A stretch of 64,000 bases of DNA, taken from positions 52,242,844 to 52,306,843 of the forward strand of contig CM064492.1 of the NCBI GenBank assembly GCA_032716605.1. Direction: 5' to 3'. Shown here piece after piece: positions 43,995 to 54,940 of the stretch. The notes under the pieces are model-generated. The model ran no database searches, had not been told where the DNA came from, and worked only from the letters and a program-made list of their open reading frames with translations. Made by a program: the position numbers and the translations under genes. The number at the start of each line of letters is the position of its first letter. Position 1 is the first letter of the stretch. Source of the DNA: Paralithodes platypus. Its lineage: Eukaryota; Arthropoda; Malacostraca; Decapoda; Lithodidae.

Positions 43995-44210
43995 TTAACC
44001 TCTTCTGTACCAGTGACGTCTTATTAACTATATTCTTGCCATTATTAGACGAATTTATTCTGTTTCAAAAGGGTTCTCCAGCAATTGATATGCTTCGAAC
44101 TATCTCACTTAACCCTTTCTCCCACCACAGATCCTTCTTAAACTGCACAAAAGCGTCTAAATAGAGCTAGAATAAGATTGAAAAGACGCCGCCGGTACAG
44201 AAGGGATTAA
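43995..44210. mobile_element. TTAA-flanked MITE, family B (216 bp)
   Basis: Starts TTAACCTCTTCTGTACCAGT and ends CGCCGGTACAGAAGGGATTAA. Arms inverted, TTAA intact. Confidence 0.85.
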
Positions 44211-44545
44211 ATGACTGGTAACACCTTTGGCAACTATACTCGATGTAAGCTAATTTGGCAGAGAAGCTCCACCCCACATTCGTAGCCTCGAAAAGGATCC
44301 ATGCAACCAAAACGAATGATTGTCTTGGGAGCTGAAGTGTATCCGTTCAGTATAGTGTATATAATATATCATCTGTATTTCTTATATTGAATTTACAATG
44401 TGCATTTGCAAGCAATTTTAATGATTGAGATTAATTATTATATCAATCTATATTCGTATTAGTGGCAAATATCAGTGCAAAATAGTCTCAAAGCGTTGCC
44501 AGAACAAGTTTGCAAAAAAGGGTGCCAGTATGTAATCCTTCCTTA

Positions 44546-45264
44546 AGGTCGTTGCACACTGACACGACAGCCCCTTCAAGACTGGCACGAACACCCACGA
44601 AACATACAAATCCTGTGTCTTGCCGAATTTACTAGAGATCGCAGCGAAAATGGCTGGCATCGTTAGAGTCGTATGTGTACCGTATCTCTACCGATTTCTT
44701 CCGCACGACTTGATAAGACTCTAGCCATGCCGATACGGTGGAGAAACGAATGCTACGAAGAAGATAGGAAAAGCCGTGCGAAGGGTACACGACTAATCCA
44801 CGGAAAAGATACGACCCAAAAGACTGCGATACAACTCAGAAGAATCGTATCGACGCCGTATCGACGCCGTGAGACGTGCAACCGGATTGAGGTTAAACGA
44901 GCGGTTGCCAACTCGACCGTTGCCAATTTTCCGCACGGCAGGCTTACGCACCAGACGACGTTGATACGGGCCATATGGCTTTGATACGGACCATACGTCT
45001 TTGATACAGACCACACGATTGTGATACGGAGAGTTCGTGATGGAGACCAGACTCAGACGATTTGTTACAGTTGCCGGAGGATTCCCACAAACTTTTGAAC
45101 AGCTCAAAATCTCGTATCGACCCCCAATACGTCGCTTGGACCGTGAGAGTCACCCACGGCTAATTCCCGATATCCACGATTATGTTTCCGATTCGCCGTA
45201 TCAGGCTGAAATTTCGAGTCGGGAACTTGCCTGGAGGGGCTTTCGTGTCAGTGTGCATCGACCT
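44546..45264. mobile_element. Harbinger-like non-autonomous element (719 bp)
   Basis: Inverted ends AGGTCGTTGCACACTGACAC (left) and, reversed, AGGTCGATGCACACTGACAC (right), flanked by TTA at 44543-44545 and 45265-45267. A 3-bp TWA duplication is the PIF/Harbinger signature. The interior has GATACGGACCATACG-type repeats at 44960-45030. Several overlapping frames, none with a transposase motif. Confidence 0.75.
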
Positions 45265-45635
45265 TTAAGGGACTGGTGGCTGTTTTTTTTTGGTCTATGT
45301 ATTCAGTTATTCATTTATTTTTTGGTTTCCTCGCTAGACCTTCATCGAGCTTAAAACAAGCAACCCCTATACCCCCTTCAAGATAAATTTGTAAATTTTT
45401 CGGTAGAAAATGTCCCGGCCGAAGGCCGGTTCCTCTTAAAATTATAGGCTCGCTATCATTCGCTAGAAAACAATCGATACCTAAATGGCACGAAAGGTCT
45501 TAAAAATTACAATGAAATGGGGCGATAGGTGTTAAAATCGTCAAACTAATGGGGCGAACGTATTCAAATGTCAAAACTAATATGCTAAACATGAGGAAGA
45601 AGGGGGTCGAGAAAAAGCGACTACCACCCCCTAAT
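45265..45635. mobile_element. MITE family C (about 371 bp)
   Basis: Starts TTAAGGGACTGGTGGCTG, ends GCGACTACCACCCCCTAA. Its left TTAA overlaps the TTA duplication of the Harbinger-like element. Confidence 0.75.
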
Positions 45636-46575
45636 GTTGGCTTTCATACAGTATATAATTTATTAGTTATAAACTCCCAACAAAAGCCTCTCAGCAATGG
45701 CTTCCAGATTAGAGTTTAATCCTCCTTAAGAGGAGATGGGCCGTTTTTCTAGTCTATTAATTCATGTATTCCTTTATTTCTTAGTTTCTTCCCTAGACCT
45801 CCCTCAAACACAAACACACATCCATTAGATCCCCCATCTAGATTAATTTGTACATTTTTCGGTAGAAAAATGTCCCGGCCGAAGGCCGGTTCTTCCAACA
45901 TTACAGGCTCACTTTCGTTAGCCAGGGAAAAAATTGACACCTATATAGCACGAAAGGTTTAAATATTGACGAAAAAATGGGGTGAATGGTCTTAAAATTG
46001 ACTAACTAATGGGGCAAACATGTTAGCAGCTGAAAACTAATGGGGCTAAATATGAGGAAGAAAGTGGTCCAGAAAACCAGCCCATCCCCCCTTAACGATG
46101 GTTTTCAGATTACAGTTCGAACCTCTCTAATAATGGCTTTCAGATTACAGTAATAAAATCTCCTTAACAATGGCTTTCAAAATACAGTAAACCCTCCCGA
46201 AAGATGACTTTTAGAATACAGGTAAACACTTCTTAGCAATGGCTTTCAGATTACAGATACCCTCCCTAATGATGGCTTTCAGATTACAGTAATAAAATCC
46301 CTAATGATGGCTTTCAGATTACAGTTAATCCCTCCCTAATGATGGCTTTCAAAATACAGTTGAATCCTCCCTAATGATGGCTTGCAAAATACAGCAAAAC
46401 CTACCTATCAATAGCTTTCAGATTACAGTAAGCCCTCCTTAACAATGGCTTTCAAAATACAGTCAACCCTCCCTAACAATGACTTTCAGATTACAGCAAA
46501 TCCTCCCTAACAATGGTTCTCGGATTACAGTTAAATGCTCCCTACCGATGGCCTTCAGATTACAGTTATCAGTTT
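45636..46575. repeat. Minisatellite, about 32-bp unit, split by a MITE
   Basis: About 15 units close to CTAATGATGGCTTTCAGATT plus ACAGTTAATCCTCC. The part at 45636-45725 and the main array at 46096-46575 are separated by the MITE at 45726-46095, which sits inside a unit at CCTCC-TTAA. Confidence 0.85.
45726..46095. mobile_element. TTAA-flanked MITE, family C, inserted in the minisatellite (370 bp)
   Basis: Inverted ends TTAAGAGGAGATGGGC and GCCCATCCCCCCTTAA. Removing it and one TTAA restores a normal minisatellite unit. Confidence 0.85.
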
Positions 46576-47100
46576 TGCCACGCCTGCAGCTGGGGAGAAT
46601 TTATGGAGGTGTTTGTTTAGCTTCAAGCAGCCCCGCACAGATTAATACTGGCTGCTTCATACGGCCCACTAACAAAATATACTACGGCCCGATTTGCATA
46701 ATGGTTTTCAGAGATTTAACTGCATCTGAGCCGAGTGGGGCCTCTTTACGTCTTTCTTATTTTACTCGATTATTTTAGAGATCTTAATAAAGACACTTCG
46801 TCCCATTAGTTCTGCGGTTATAAGACGCATCAGCCAATACAGTTTTTATTTTATTTGTATTCATTTAATGATTAATATATTTATTAAAGAATTTATTTAT
46901 TTTTGCAAACACTAGCAAGCTTAAATTTTAGGAAAGACAGACTTTCAGGTGGGACCTTATTGTTTTTACCGAAAAATTTACACTTTTAGTTTGACAGGGG
47001 GTCTTTTTCTTCACTTTCATATGTGTCTCTAATTTTAATGAGTGCACTTAGCCTCATTTTCCTGCGGTTGCTTTATCCAATTAATTTCCTTGCTGACAAA
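46576..47100. other. Non-coding; degenerate family C sequence
   Basis: 46795-47030 keeps family C fragments (CGTCCCATTAGTTCTGCGGT, ACCGAAAAATTTACA, GACAGGGGGTC) with a large internal replacement. No gene. Confidence 0.5.
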
Positions 47101-47169
47101 AATTATGTAAAAGGGTGGTTAAATGCGAATATACTTAGTGTAATGAGAGTAATAATTGGGAAATAGACG

Positions 47170-47390
47170 AGAATATTCTTTTCCAGACCAGATGGCTGGA
47201 GTAAAGTAGGAGAGCAGAGTAATTGGAGAGCGGAAGAACAAGCTGAGAAGTGAGAAGTAAAGTAGAAGACCGAGAGCTTCGCCAAATCAGATGATGATGA
47301 CTGGAGTAAAGTAGGAAAGAAGGGCAATTGGACAGCTCTAGGAAGAACAAGCTGAGACGTGAGAAGTACAGTAGAAGACAAAGTTCTCGC
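47170..47390. repeat. Tandem duplication, about 115-bp unit, two copies
   Basis: TGGAGTAAAGTAGGA ... GAAGAACAAGCTGAGA ... AGTAGAAGAC occurs twice in direct orientation. The short reverse frames here arise from this duplication. Confidence 0.75.
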
Positions 47391-47570
47391 CTTATGCTCA
47401 TCCCTGCGTTTATTATTTATGACTGAATCCATGCAGGTCATTGGTTTGTTATTTAAAATTTATCTTTCCTCCATCAATACAAGGATTTCATTATCTCCAC
47501 TTCCATATAATGATTAATACATAAAACTAATTCATGGACCACAAGGTCACAATTGCTGCCACTTATATTC

Positions 47571-47783
47571 TTAACCCATTCAGTACCGGTGACGTGCTTT
47601 CGTTTTACCCTGGTAACTATTAGACGATTTTAGTCAGTTTGGGAGGGACGTCTGACAATTAAGAGGCTATAGACTATCTTAATTAATCCATTTACCTACC
47701 ACAGATCCTTCCAAAGTTGAATACAATCGTCTAACAGTGGCCAGAATATGATAAACAGACGTCGCCGGTACAGAAGGGGTTAA
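47571..47783. mobile_element. TTAA-flanked MITE, family B (213 bp)
   Basis: Starts TTAACCCATTCAGTACCGGT and ends CGTCGCCGGTACAGAAGGGG plus TTAA. Confidence 0.85.
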
Positions 47784-47834
47784 TGATGCAATCATTGGTG
47801 AGTATATAATTATGATTCCTTGAAATTATGTAAC

Positions 47835-48036
47835 TTAACCGTTTGAAGATTAAGACGCTTTGTGACAGATTATTCTAATTATCATTACACGATTATATAA
47901 TGTTTAGGAATGGTCTGTGGGAATAACAAGGGTAAAGGCTATCTCAGTTAACCCTCTGACTTCCATATATCCTTCCTTATCTGAATAAAATCGTCTAATG
48001 ATAGTCTGAACACAGAACAAAATGCGTTTTTAAAAG
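47835..48036. mobile_element. MITE family B2, right end decayed
   Basis: Left end TTAACCGTTTGAAGATTAAG; centre with TACACGATTATATAATGTTT and the inverted AAATCGTCTAATGATA. Right terminal TTAA not recognised. Confidence 0.6.
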
Positions 48037-48562
48037 AGATAATAAGAATAAAACAGATTGAAAGATCTGTGTAACATAATAAGTAAAATTTGCAACAAAA
48101 TACCATGAATTATATGGTCTTCACTACAAAATCTTAGGTACAGGGGTTCATTGCTGGAGGATCTTACTCATAGAACAGATACAAGAATAAAGTTTATATT
48201 TATTAGTTACAGATTAAGTAGGTGGGACATGTACCATACAACAGGAGTAATTACAATACAAATCAATGGCAACGTAAAAGACTGAAATACGAGAATATAT
48301 ATATGATAGAACCTGTAAGAGATAGACAACTTTCAGAGGGTACGGGAGCCATGTGAAGTATGTATTTATATAACAAGCGGTGGTGTATACATTTATCCGA
48401 CAAGTCGTTAAGGACAGTAGGGACGAGTGAATCATTAACTTTACGTCAGTAGGGCTCCGGCAAAAGTAACACATAAATACTATGCTGTGGTAACTCTGAT
48501 TCAAAACTTTAACACCTTTCTGGGGGTGGCAGGTAAAGGATAATACATCTTTCTATTTTTAC
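48037..48562. other. Non-coding stretch, nothing recognised
   Basis: AT-rich, a 96-codon minus-strand frame without a recognisable motif. Confidence 0.4.
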
Positions 48563-48949
48563 TAAAGCAAGTGTCACACTATGCCGATTTAAGTGCCGAC
48601 ACTCCACGACTTAAGGGTCGGGAGCAGGACTTTGCCTACATCGCCGCGCGACGTGGGTGGGCGCCAACTCGGGAGAGGTCGTCAGGGGCCTCAGGAAACA
48701 TTTGACACGCACAACTCTAATGAGCTGATTCGGCGGCTAGTAAATTGGCGGGACGGGGACGGTAGGCGGGTGGCGTCGGGCGGCATCCAGTAGGCGTCAG
48801 ACGGTACAAGGGTGTCGACCTGTCTGCGTCAGACGCCGCTTATAAGGTAGGTCGCCTTCAGGCAGCGACCCGGTAACGCCCAGGCGCCGTCATAGTTGGA
48901 GGGCATACCGTGAGTCCGCGACCTGGCAACGTCGCACGGGACATCGTTG

Positions 48950-49064
48950 ATAGATGGTTTTGGGGGTGTTTTTGTTATAACCTTGATGGAGGTCTAGCGA
49001 GGAAACTAAAAAATAAATTAATATATAAATACATAGACCCCAAAAATCACCACTGCCCCCTTAA
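48950..49064 (-). mobile_element. Partial MITE family C
   Basis: Inverted fragment with CTTGATGGAGGTCTAGCGAG and a terminal CACTGCCCCCTTAA at 49064. The other end is absent. Confidence 0.65.
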
Positions 49065-49091
49065 TCCGATCCCATCAACGAGTAACTATCT

Positions 49092-49294
49092 ATAAACCCT
49101 TTCAATAGCGGTGGCGTCTGTTTTGCCATACTTAGACGATTTTATGCTGCTTTAGAATGGTCTGTGGGAGTTAAGAGAGATAAATGAGTAGAATGGAGGT
49201 CTTATGATTGCTACAGGCCCTTTGTAAGCATAATACAATAACCTAATAGTTGCCAGACTATAACGAGAAAGACGTCACCGGTACTGAAAGGGTT
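49092..49294. mobile_element. MITE family B inside the Harbinger-like element
   Basis: Ends AACCCTTTCAATAGCGGTGG and GTCACCGGTACTGAAAGGGT; flanking TTAA has decayed on both sides. Confidence 0.65.
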
Positions 49295-49344
49295 ACCTAT
49301 AGATGACCTTGTTTTACCAATTACTAAAACAAAAATAACAATTA

Positions 49345-49471
49345 ATGGGAGATGGGCGCATTTGTTTGCTCATTTATGGATCATTTAATTATGTTTTTAG
49401 TTTCCTCCCTAGATCTCAAGCTTAACCCCCCCCCCCCCCCCCTCACCCACACACACACACACACACACACA
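49345..49471. repeat. Family C fragment followed by C-run and (CA)n
   Basis: AGTTTCCTCCCTAGATCTCA and neighbouring sequence is one arm of family C; then about 18 C and an ACAC tract. Confidence 0.6.
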
Positions 49472-52400
49472 CAAACGTCGCCTCAGACGGACCGGTTTGC
49501 CTCGGTCGGGATCAAGTGTGACGGAGTAGGGGTCCAGTGTGACAGGGTGGCTGTCCATCGCCGCCGTAGTATCTATCGGCGCCGCCCTACCTCCTATAGG
49601 CGCCGCTCGTCAGGAGCATTGTCGCCATCCAGTTTGTGTGCTACGGCGCATGACGCCGCCCCAGCGGCATAATTTATCTTCCTTAGCTTTTGCATGGTTG
49701 CCTCTCGACCCCTTCCAGTTGCTGTTAGGCAGCATGCCCGTCAATACTGCCCGCCGTGGGCGTCCCGCCCCTCTATCACCCACGATAATCGGCAGTGGTC
49801 TCCCCCTTGTATCGCCACTCCTTAAGTCATGGAGAGTCGGCACTAAAATCGGCATATTAATGTAAATGATCCAAGTATTAACAACTCAGAATCCAGCCAG
49901 GACACATTCAAAATCAAAGATGAATACAGAGTGTTCACCAACAAAGGGCTCCATCTTATCCACATTAACGCCAGATCAATGTACCATAAATTGTCAGAAA
50001 TTAACTTATTAGCTAATAAGGCCAAAGCTTCAATAATTGCAATCACAGAAACCTGGCTGGATTCAAGTATAAACGATGGTGAAATAAACATTCAAGGTTT
50101 CAATATGGTTAGGAATGATCGCAATAGGCATGGGGGAGGAGTATGTCTGTATGTAAAAAACATCCTCACACACACAACTAGGACCGACCTCCATGTAGAA
50201 AATTACGAAACTCTGCGGATCGACCTACACCTGCTGAGGACATGACCCATCACAATTGGGGTATGCTATAGGCCACCAGACGACACACAATTCTTGACCA
50301 AATTTGAGCGAACTTTGTCATCGCTAGACCCTCGGAATGAATCCATCATACTAGGGGATTTTAACCGGTGTTACAAACAACGAAATCATAGGCTTGTACG
50401 AGAATATAGGCACATACTGACAATGCACAATCACAAACAACTCATCACAACCCCCACACGTATCTTTGAGAACACTGCCACAATATTAGACCACATAAAC
50501 TGTAACAGAGAGGACAAAATATCCCAATCAGGGGTTATACAGACTGGGATAAGTGTTCACTTCGTCACATATTGCACACGGAAAACCACAAAAATTACCC
50601 TAGAGAATCACAAGGTTATCAAAACAAGGTCACTCAGAAACTACAATAAAGAAACATTTCTGGACATTTTATGGAATACAGACTGGTCTCCAGTATTTGG
50701 AAGTACAAACGTTAATGATGCATGGGCTGGCTTCAGAACCATCATCACAAACATCCTAGACGAAATAGCTCCTCTGAAAGACATACGAATTAAAGCAAGG
50801 TCAGACCCTTGGATCAACAATGACATACTACACCATCTGGAACACAGAGACAATCTGTTAAAAAGGCTAGCGAAACATAGACAGGATCAAGGTCTGAAAC
50901 ATGAGTTCAACAGGGCCAGGAATAAACTAAGTAGGAAAATGAAATCAGCGAAAACTAATTATTTTCACAATAAGGCAGAGGAATATCAGAATAACCCAAA
51001 GAAACTATGGAGGCACCTAAAAACAACAGGCTACAGCAACAAGACAAGGGATTCGTCTAACACTAATATTGCTCTCACCATTAATGATCAGGTTTGCCAC
51101 GATAAATGACAAATTTCAACCTACTTCAACTCCTTCTTCACTTCCATAGCAAACACACTTGCACAGAACCTACCTCAACCTCTCAATAAATACACGACAA
51201 CAACGGCCACCTTTCGTAATTTCTACAGAGATAAAGACATACACCCGAACACATTTGGATTGCAAAATATTACACCAAAATATACTTTTGACGAGCTGTC
51301 TAACCTAAATGTACATAAAAGCACAGGACCAGACAAAATTCCTGCCAAATTTCTACGAGATGGAGCCATTGGTATAGCAGGCCCCCTAACCCACATCATC
51401 AACTTGTCAATTAACACCAACACTGTACCTGCTGAACTGAAGGAAGCTATTGTAACCCCTCTATTCAAGAAAGGAAATAAACTAGAAGTTGGCAACTACA
51501 GACCAGTTAGCATATTATGTATTGTATCTAAAATCCTTGAAAGAGCGGTATACACCCAAATTGAACACTACCTCAAACAAAATAATCTATTCTATAAGTT
51601 TCAATCAGGTTTCAGATGCATGTACTCGACAGACTCCTGTCTCATCCACTTAACGGATCACATTCGTAAAGAAAAGTCGAAAGGTAACTACACCGGTATG
51701 GTTCTTCTTGATCTACAAAAAGCGTTTGACTCAGTAGACCATGATATCCTATGTAATAAACTACAAGCAATGGGCATAGGGTCTGTGAACTGGTTTAAAT
51801 CTTATCATAGTGGTAGAACCCAAAGAGTCAAAATTGATGATAATATATCTGATCCTATGCCAATTAACTGTGGGGTCCCGCAGGGAAGCATCCTTGGTCC
51901 CTTACTCTTTCTCTGTTATGTGAACGACATGGAACTGAGCGTCTCATGTAAATTATTACGGTATGCAGACGACAGCGTGCTTCTGGTTTCAGGAAAAGAC
52001 CCAATAATTATTGCCGCTTCACTTTCCAAAGAACTAGAATCATGTAGTGAATGGCTAGTGGACAATAGACTATCTCTTCACCTGGGCAAGACGGAAGCCA
52101 TCTTATGTGGAACAAAACCCAAACTGAAAGACATTGTGGGCTTCTCGGTCAACTGTAATGATATTCCTATAACAACAGTGTCACAAGTTAAATATCTCGG
52201 ACTAAAACTGGACGCGAGTTTGTCAGGTGAAACAATTTTGGAATCTATCCTGAGTAAGTGTAGAGCACGTATAAAATACCTGTATAGACAGGTGGGATGC
52301 TTGCCCGCGGCGACCAAAAAGACCCTCTGGCAAGCGCTTGTTCAATGTCATTTTGACTATTCTGTGTCATCCTGGTACTCTGCATCATCTAAATCAGCAC

Positions 52401-52733
52401 AGCACAAACTTCAGGTTACTCAAAATAAAATGGTTAGGTTCATGCTGAACCTAGGACCCAGATCACATGTTGGCCAGGAACAACTTCAGTCACTACTATG
52501 GGTTTCAGAGGCCGTGTTACATGGTTTTTCGGGAATAACTTATTAACACAAATTTGGATTAGTACGATATTTTGACACAGCTTTATTCACACCCTGCCCT
52601 AATTTTCGCCAATATCGTGCATTACCAAATGTGTAGAATTAAGGTACTTGTCCCTGTGTCATGAGGTTAAAGTCGCACCTGGATGATGAGGAAACGAACA
52701 AGGTTAGTCACCCCCCCATCTCTCTTTCTTTCC

Positions 52734-52737
<4 letters not shown>

Positions 52738-52793
<56 letters not shown>
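52738..52793. repeat. (CT)n tract in left arm
   Basis: Mirrors the (GA)n tract at 53940-54012 in the right arm. The two differ in length. Confidence 0.95.
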
Positions 52794-52797
<4 letters not shown>

Positions 52798-53171
52798 TGG
52801 AAACTACGGCCACTGGCGCATTCATTATACATATAAAAGTGAGGCATGCAAAATGTGTTAATTTTATATTAATATATGATAGTGACATAAACTGACTGCA
52901 AGGGCAACAGTAGGGTAGGGTGGTGGGTATAAAACGAGCGTGTGTGATGGAAGAGCAGTGGTTTGGTGGTTTCCAGGTGTTGTGTGGTTTTGTGTTGGCA
53001 TGATAATGCATCTACTGTAAGGTATAATATGGTCATCGTATCGTCAGGTTGTGTTGGATGTCAGGTAGGATGGGGCAGTTGACGCTTGGTCATTAATTAC
53101 GGGTTGGGTAGGGGTTGGGAAGGGGTGAGGATGGGAAAATGTTGGGGGAGGAAGGGTAGTGTAGGGTAAGT

Positions 53172-53378
53172 AAGTACAGTCACTTATACAAAATCGTGGA
53201 CCGGTACGATTTTCGTTATGCAATTACTATCTGGGTTGATTATTGGCTGGGACTTGCTTTACAATCAATGGTATATGTAGGTTCGTAATTGATGTATAGA
53301 AAATCATATTCGTAAATCCGTTTGTAGAGATATACTTCCATAATTAGAAACAAGGTGAGGTCCATGAATTGTTATGAG
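53172..53378. mobile_element. Small inverted-repeat element, relative of the one at 16.3 kb
   Basis: Inverted ends TCACTTATACAAAATCGTGG and CCATGAATTGTTATGAGTGA; interior GTTATGCAATTACTATCTGG and TATACTTCCATAATTAG match the 16.3-kb copy. Lies at the centre of the foldback element. Confidence 0.6.
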
Positions 53379-53932
53379 TGATGGTACGTTGAGGAAGATG
53401 CTGCCGACAATAAAACAAACAATACAAAAAAACACGGTGGGACAATGAGACATTTATACAAAGTTTATAGGAATGTGAAGGGGTGAGTGGCCAGGTTTTA
53501 TTAATAGGTCATTTTATACAACGAAAGGAAGCGGAGACATGAAGGGTGGACAAATGATTGGACAAGCCGATTGGCGGCTTTCTCCCTGCTGTATATGTAG
53601 TAATGACGCATGACAAATGCGTTTTTACACCCACGCGGACAATGACGCAACATGGTTGCCATAATTTGCCTTGCTGGAGCCAATGTCACGTATGGCTGAC
53701 TGTATACGACTGCTGCCGTAAGCCCGTGGCACCCGACGAAAACACACAACACCCGGAAACAACCGAACCATTGCTCATCGATGAAACACGGTCGTTATAT
53801 ACCCAGCACCCTACCATACTCTTGTCCTTACATTCACGTTATGTCACTATACAATATAAATATAAAATTAACACTTTTTGCATGCCTCATTTTTATAGTG
53901 TATAATGCATGCGCCAGTGGCCGTTGTTTCCA

Positions 53933-53939
<7 letters not shown>

Positions 53940-54012
<73 letters not shown>
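53940..54012. repeat. (GA)n tract in right arm
   Basis: Counterpart of the (CT)n tract at 52738-52793. Confidence 0.95.
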
Positions 54013-54018
<6 letters not shown>

Positions 54019-54775
54019 GGAAAGAAAGAGAGATGGGGGGGGGGGGGTGACTAACCTTGTTCGTTTCCTCATCATCCAGGTGTGACCAGGTGCGACTTTA
54101 ACCTCATGACACAGGGACAAGTACCTTAATTCAACACTTTTGGTAATGCACGATATTGGCGAAAATTAGGGCAGGGTGTGAATAAAGCTGTGTCAAAATA
54201 TCGTACTAATCCAAATTTGTGTTAATAAGTTATTCCCGAAAAACCATGTAACACGGCCTCTGAAACCCATAGTAGGTATGCTCAATGTCTCTGACAGGGC
54301 CAAACAAATCAGGCTCACTAATGCCTTCAACATTTTCTATGACAGAGCTCCAGAGTATCTAAAGAATTATTTTGTTAAAGCAAATGAGAGGAGTGGACAT
54401 AATACAAGAAACAGGAGGTTTAATTTAAAGGTCCCGAGAATCCAAGGACAGGGTAAGCAAACATTCTTCTTCACTGCCATCAAAGACTGGAACGACCTTC
54501 CCCAGTCAGTCCGTGAAAAGAGAACACTGTATTCCTTCAGACGTAGCCTGAAGGAACACCTGAACCGGACAGCTGCGAGAAGGGAGCACCAAGCTTATGT
54601 CTACTACTAAATACGACATAAGAGATAGACAAACCAAACTGAAATGATTACTGATTACGGATTACTGATATTTACTATAGGATGTAAGGTATCTTAAAAT
54701 AACCCCCTAGAAATACTTTCTCTAAAGTATCTATTTCTTTATCCTCCCCATTTCCCCAGCTAACCTAATCCCACA

Positions 54776-54827
54776 AGGACCCCAATGGAAATACGCCTAA
54801 CGGCCTTATTGGGCTATCCTTAGTTGG
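54776..54827 (+). repeat. LINE 3' UTR segment shared with a SINE
   Basis: 52 bp beginning AGGACCCCAATGGAAATACG, found again (minus strand) at 17840-17892 in the SINE tail with one insertion and one substitution. Probably the site recognised by the LINE reverse transcriptase. Confidence 0.9.
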
Positions 54828-54940
54828 AATTATGCAAGGCTGGTACATGTCATATTTGTAACATACTATGTGGTACCAACTCTGTAAATTGCTAACTGAA
54901 TAAATATTATTATTATTATTATAGTGTGACACTTGCTTAA

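Larger units (their letters stand above)
52496..54272. mobile_element. TA-flanked foldback element with about 500-bp inverted arms (1777 bp)
   Basis: Ends CTATGGGTTTCAGAGGCCGT and its inverted copy; the host LINE frame (QSL-GML) shows that the site was CAC-TA-GGTATG, so the target duplication is TA, as for Tc1/mariner. Inverted similarity continues inward for about 500 bp per arm, across a (CT)n/(GA)n tract and GGCATGCAAAA blocks. No transposase frame; the centre holds another small element. TA duplications also occur in a few other superfamilies, so the class is provisional. Confidence 0.85.
49931..54610 (+). pseudogene. LINE endonuclease-reverse transcriptase ORF, two stops and one insertion
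   Basis: All pieces lie in one frame. Endonuclease: HLIHINARSMYHKL, IIAITETWLDSS (catalytic Glu), the GVCYRPPD block, IILGDFNRCY, but the Ser-Asp-His end is altered to ISVHFV. Reverse transcriptase: NVHKSTGPDKIPAKFLRD, VTPLFKKGNK, NYRPVSILCIVSKILER, LLDLQKAFDSVDHDIL (motif A), INCGVPQGSILGPLLF (B), LLRYADDSVLL (C, catalytic Asp pair) and VKYLGLKLD (D). After the 1777-bp insertion (52496-54272) the C-terminus resumes at 54275 as GMLNVSDRAKQIRLTNAFNI. In-frame TGA codons occur at 50243 and 51107. Few lesions, so the death of this copy is recent. Confidence 0.9.
49856..54922 (+). mobile_element. LINE (CR1/L2 group) inserted in a Harbinger-like terminal repeat
   Basis: Begins 5'-truncated at 49856 right after GGCAT of the host inverted repeat and ends in (ATT)n at 54905-54922. 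One ORF, 49931-54610, is interrupted by a 1777-bp DNA element and two TGA codons. The 3' UTR holds the 52-bp segment shared with the SINE at 17.8 kb. Confidence 0.9.
48566..54937. mobile_element. Harbinger-like element containing three further layers of insertions
   Basis: Left end AGCAAGTGTCACACTATGCC at 48566 with TAA at 48563-48565. The right inverted repeat is cut in two by a LINE: its inner part is at about 49813-49855 (ATGCCGATTTTAGTGCCGAC reversed) and its outer 15 bp, AGTGTGACACTTGCT, are at 54923-54937, followed by TAA. Together they give about 50-bp inverted repeats and a TAA duplication, typical of PIF/Harbinger. Without the LINE the element is about 1.3 kb, GC-rich and non-coding. 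Confidence 0.85.

Noticed and set aside
44673..45354. Overlapping 87-105-codon frames
   Set aside because: They fall within and across the end of a Harbinger-like element; several frames on both strands, no transposase motif.
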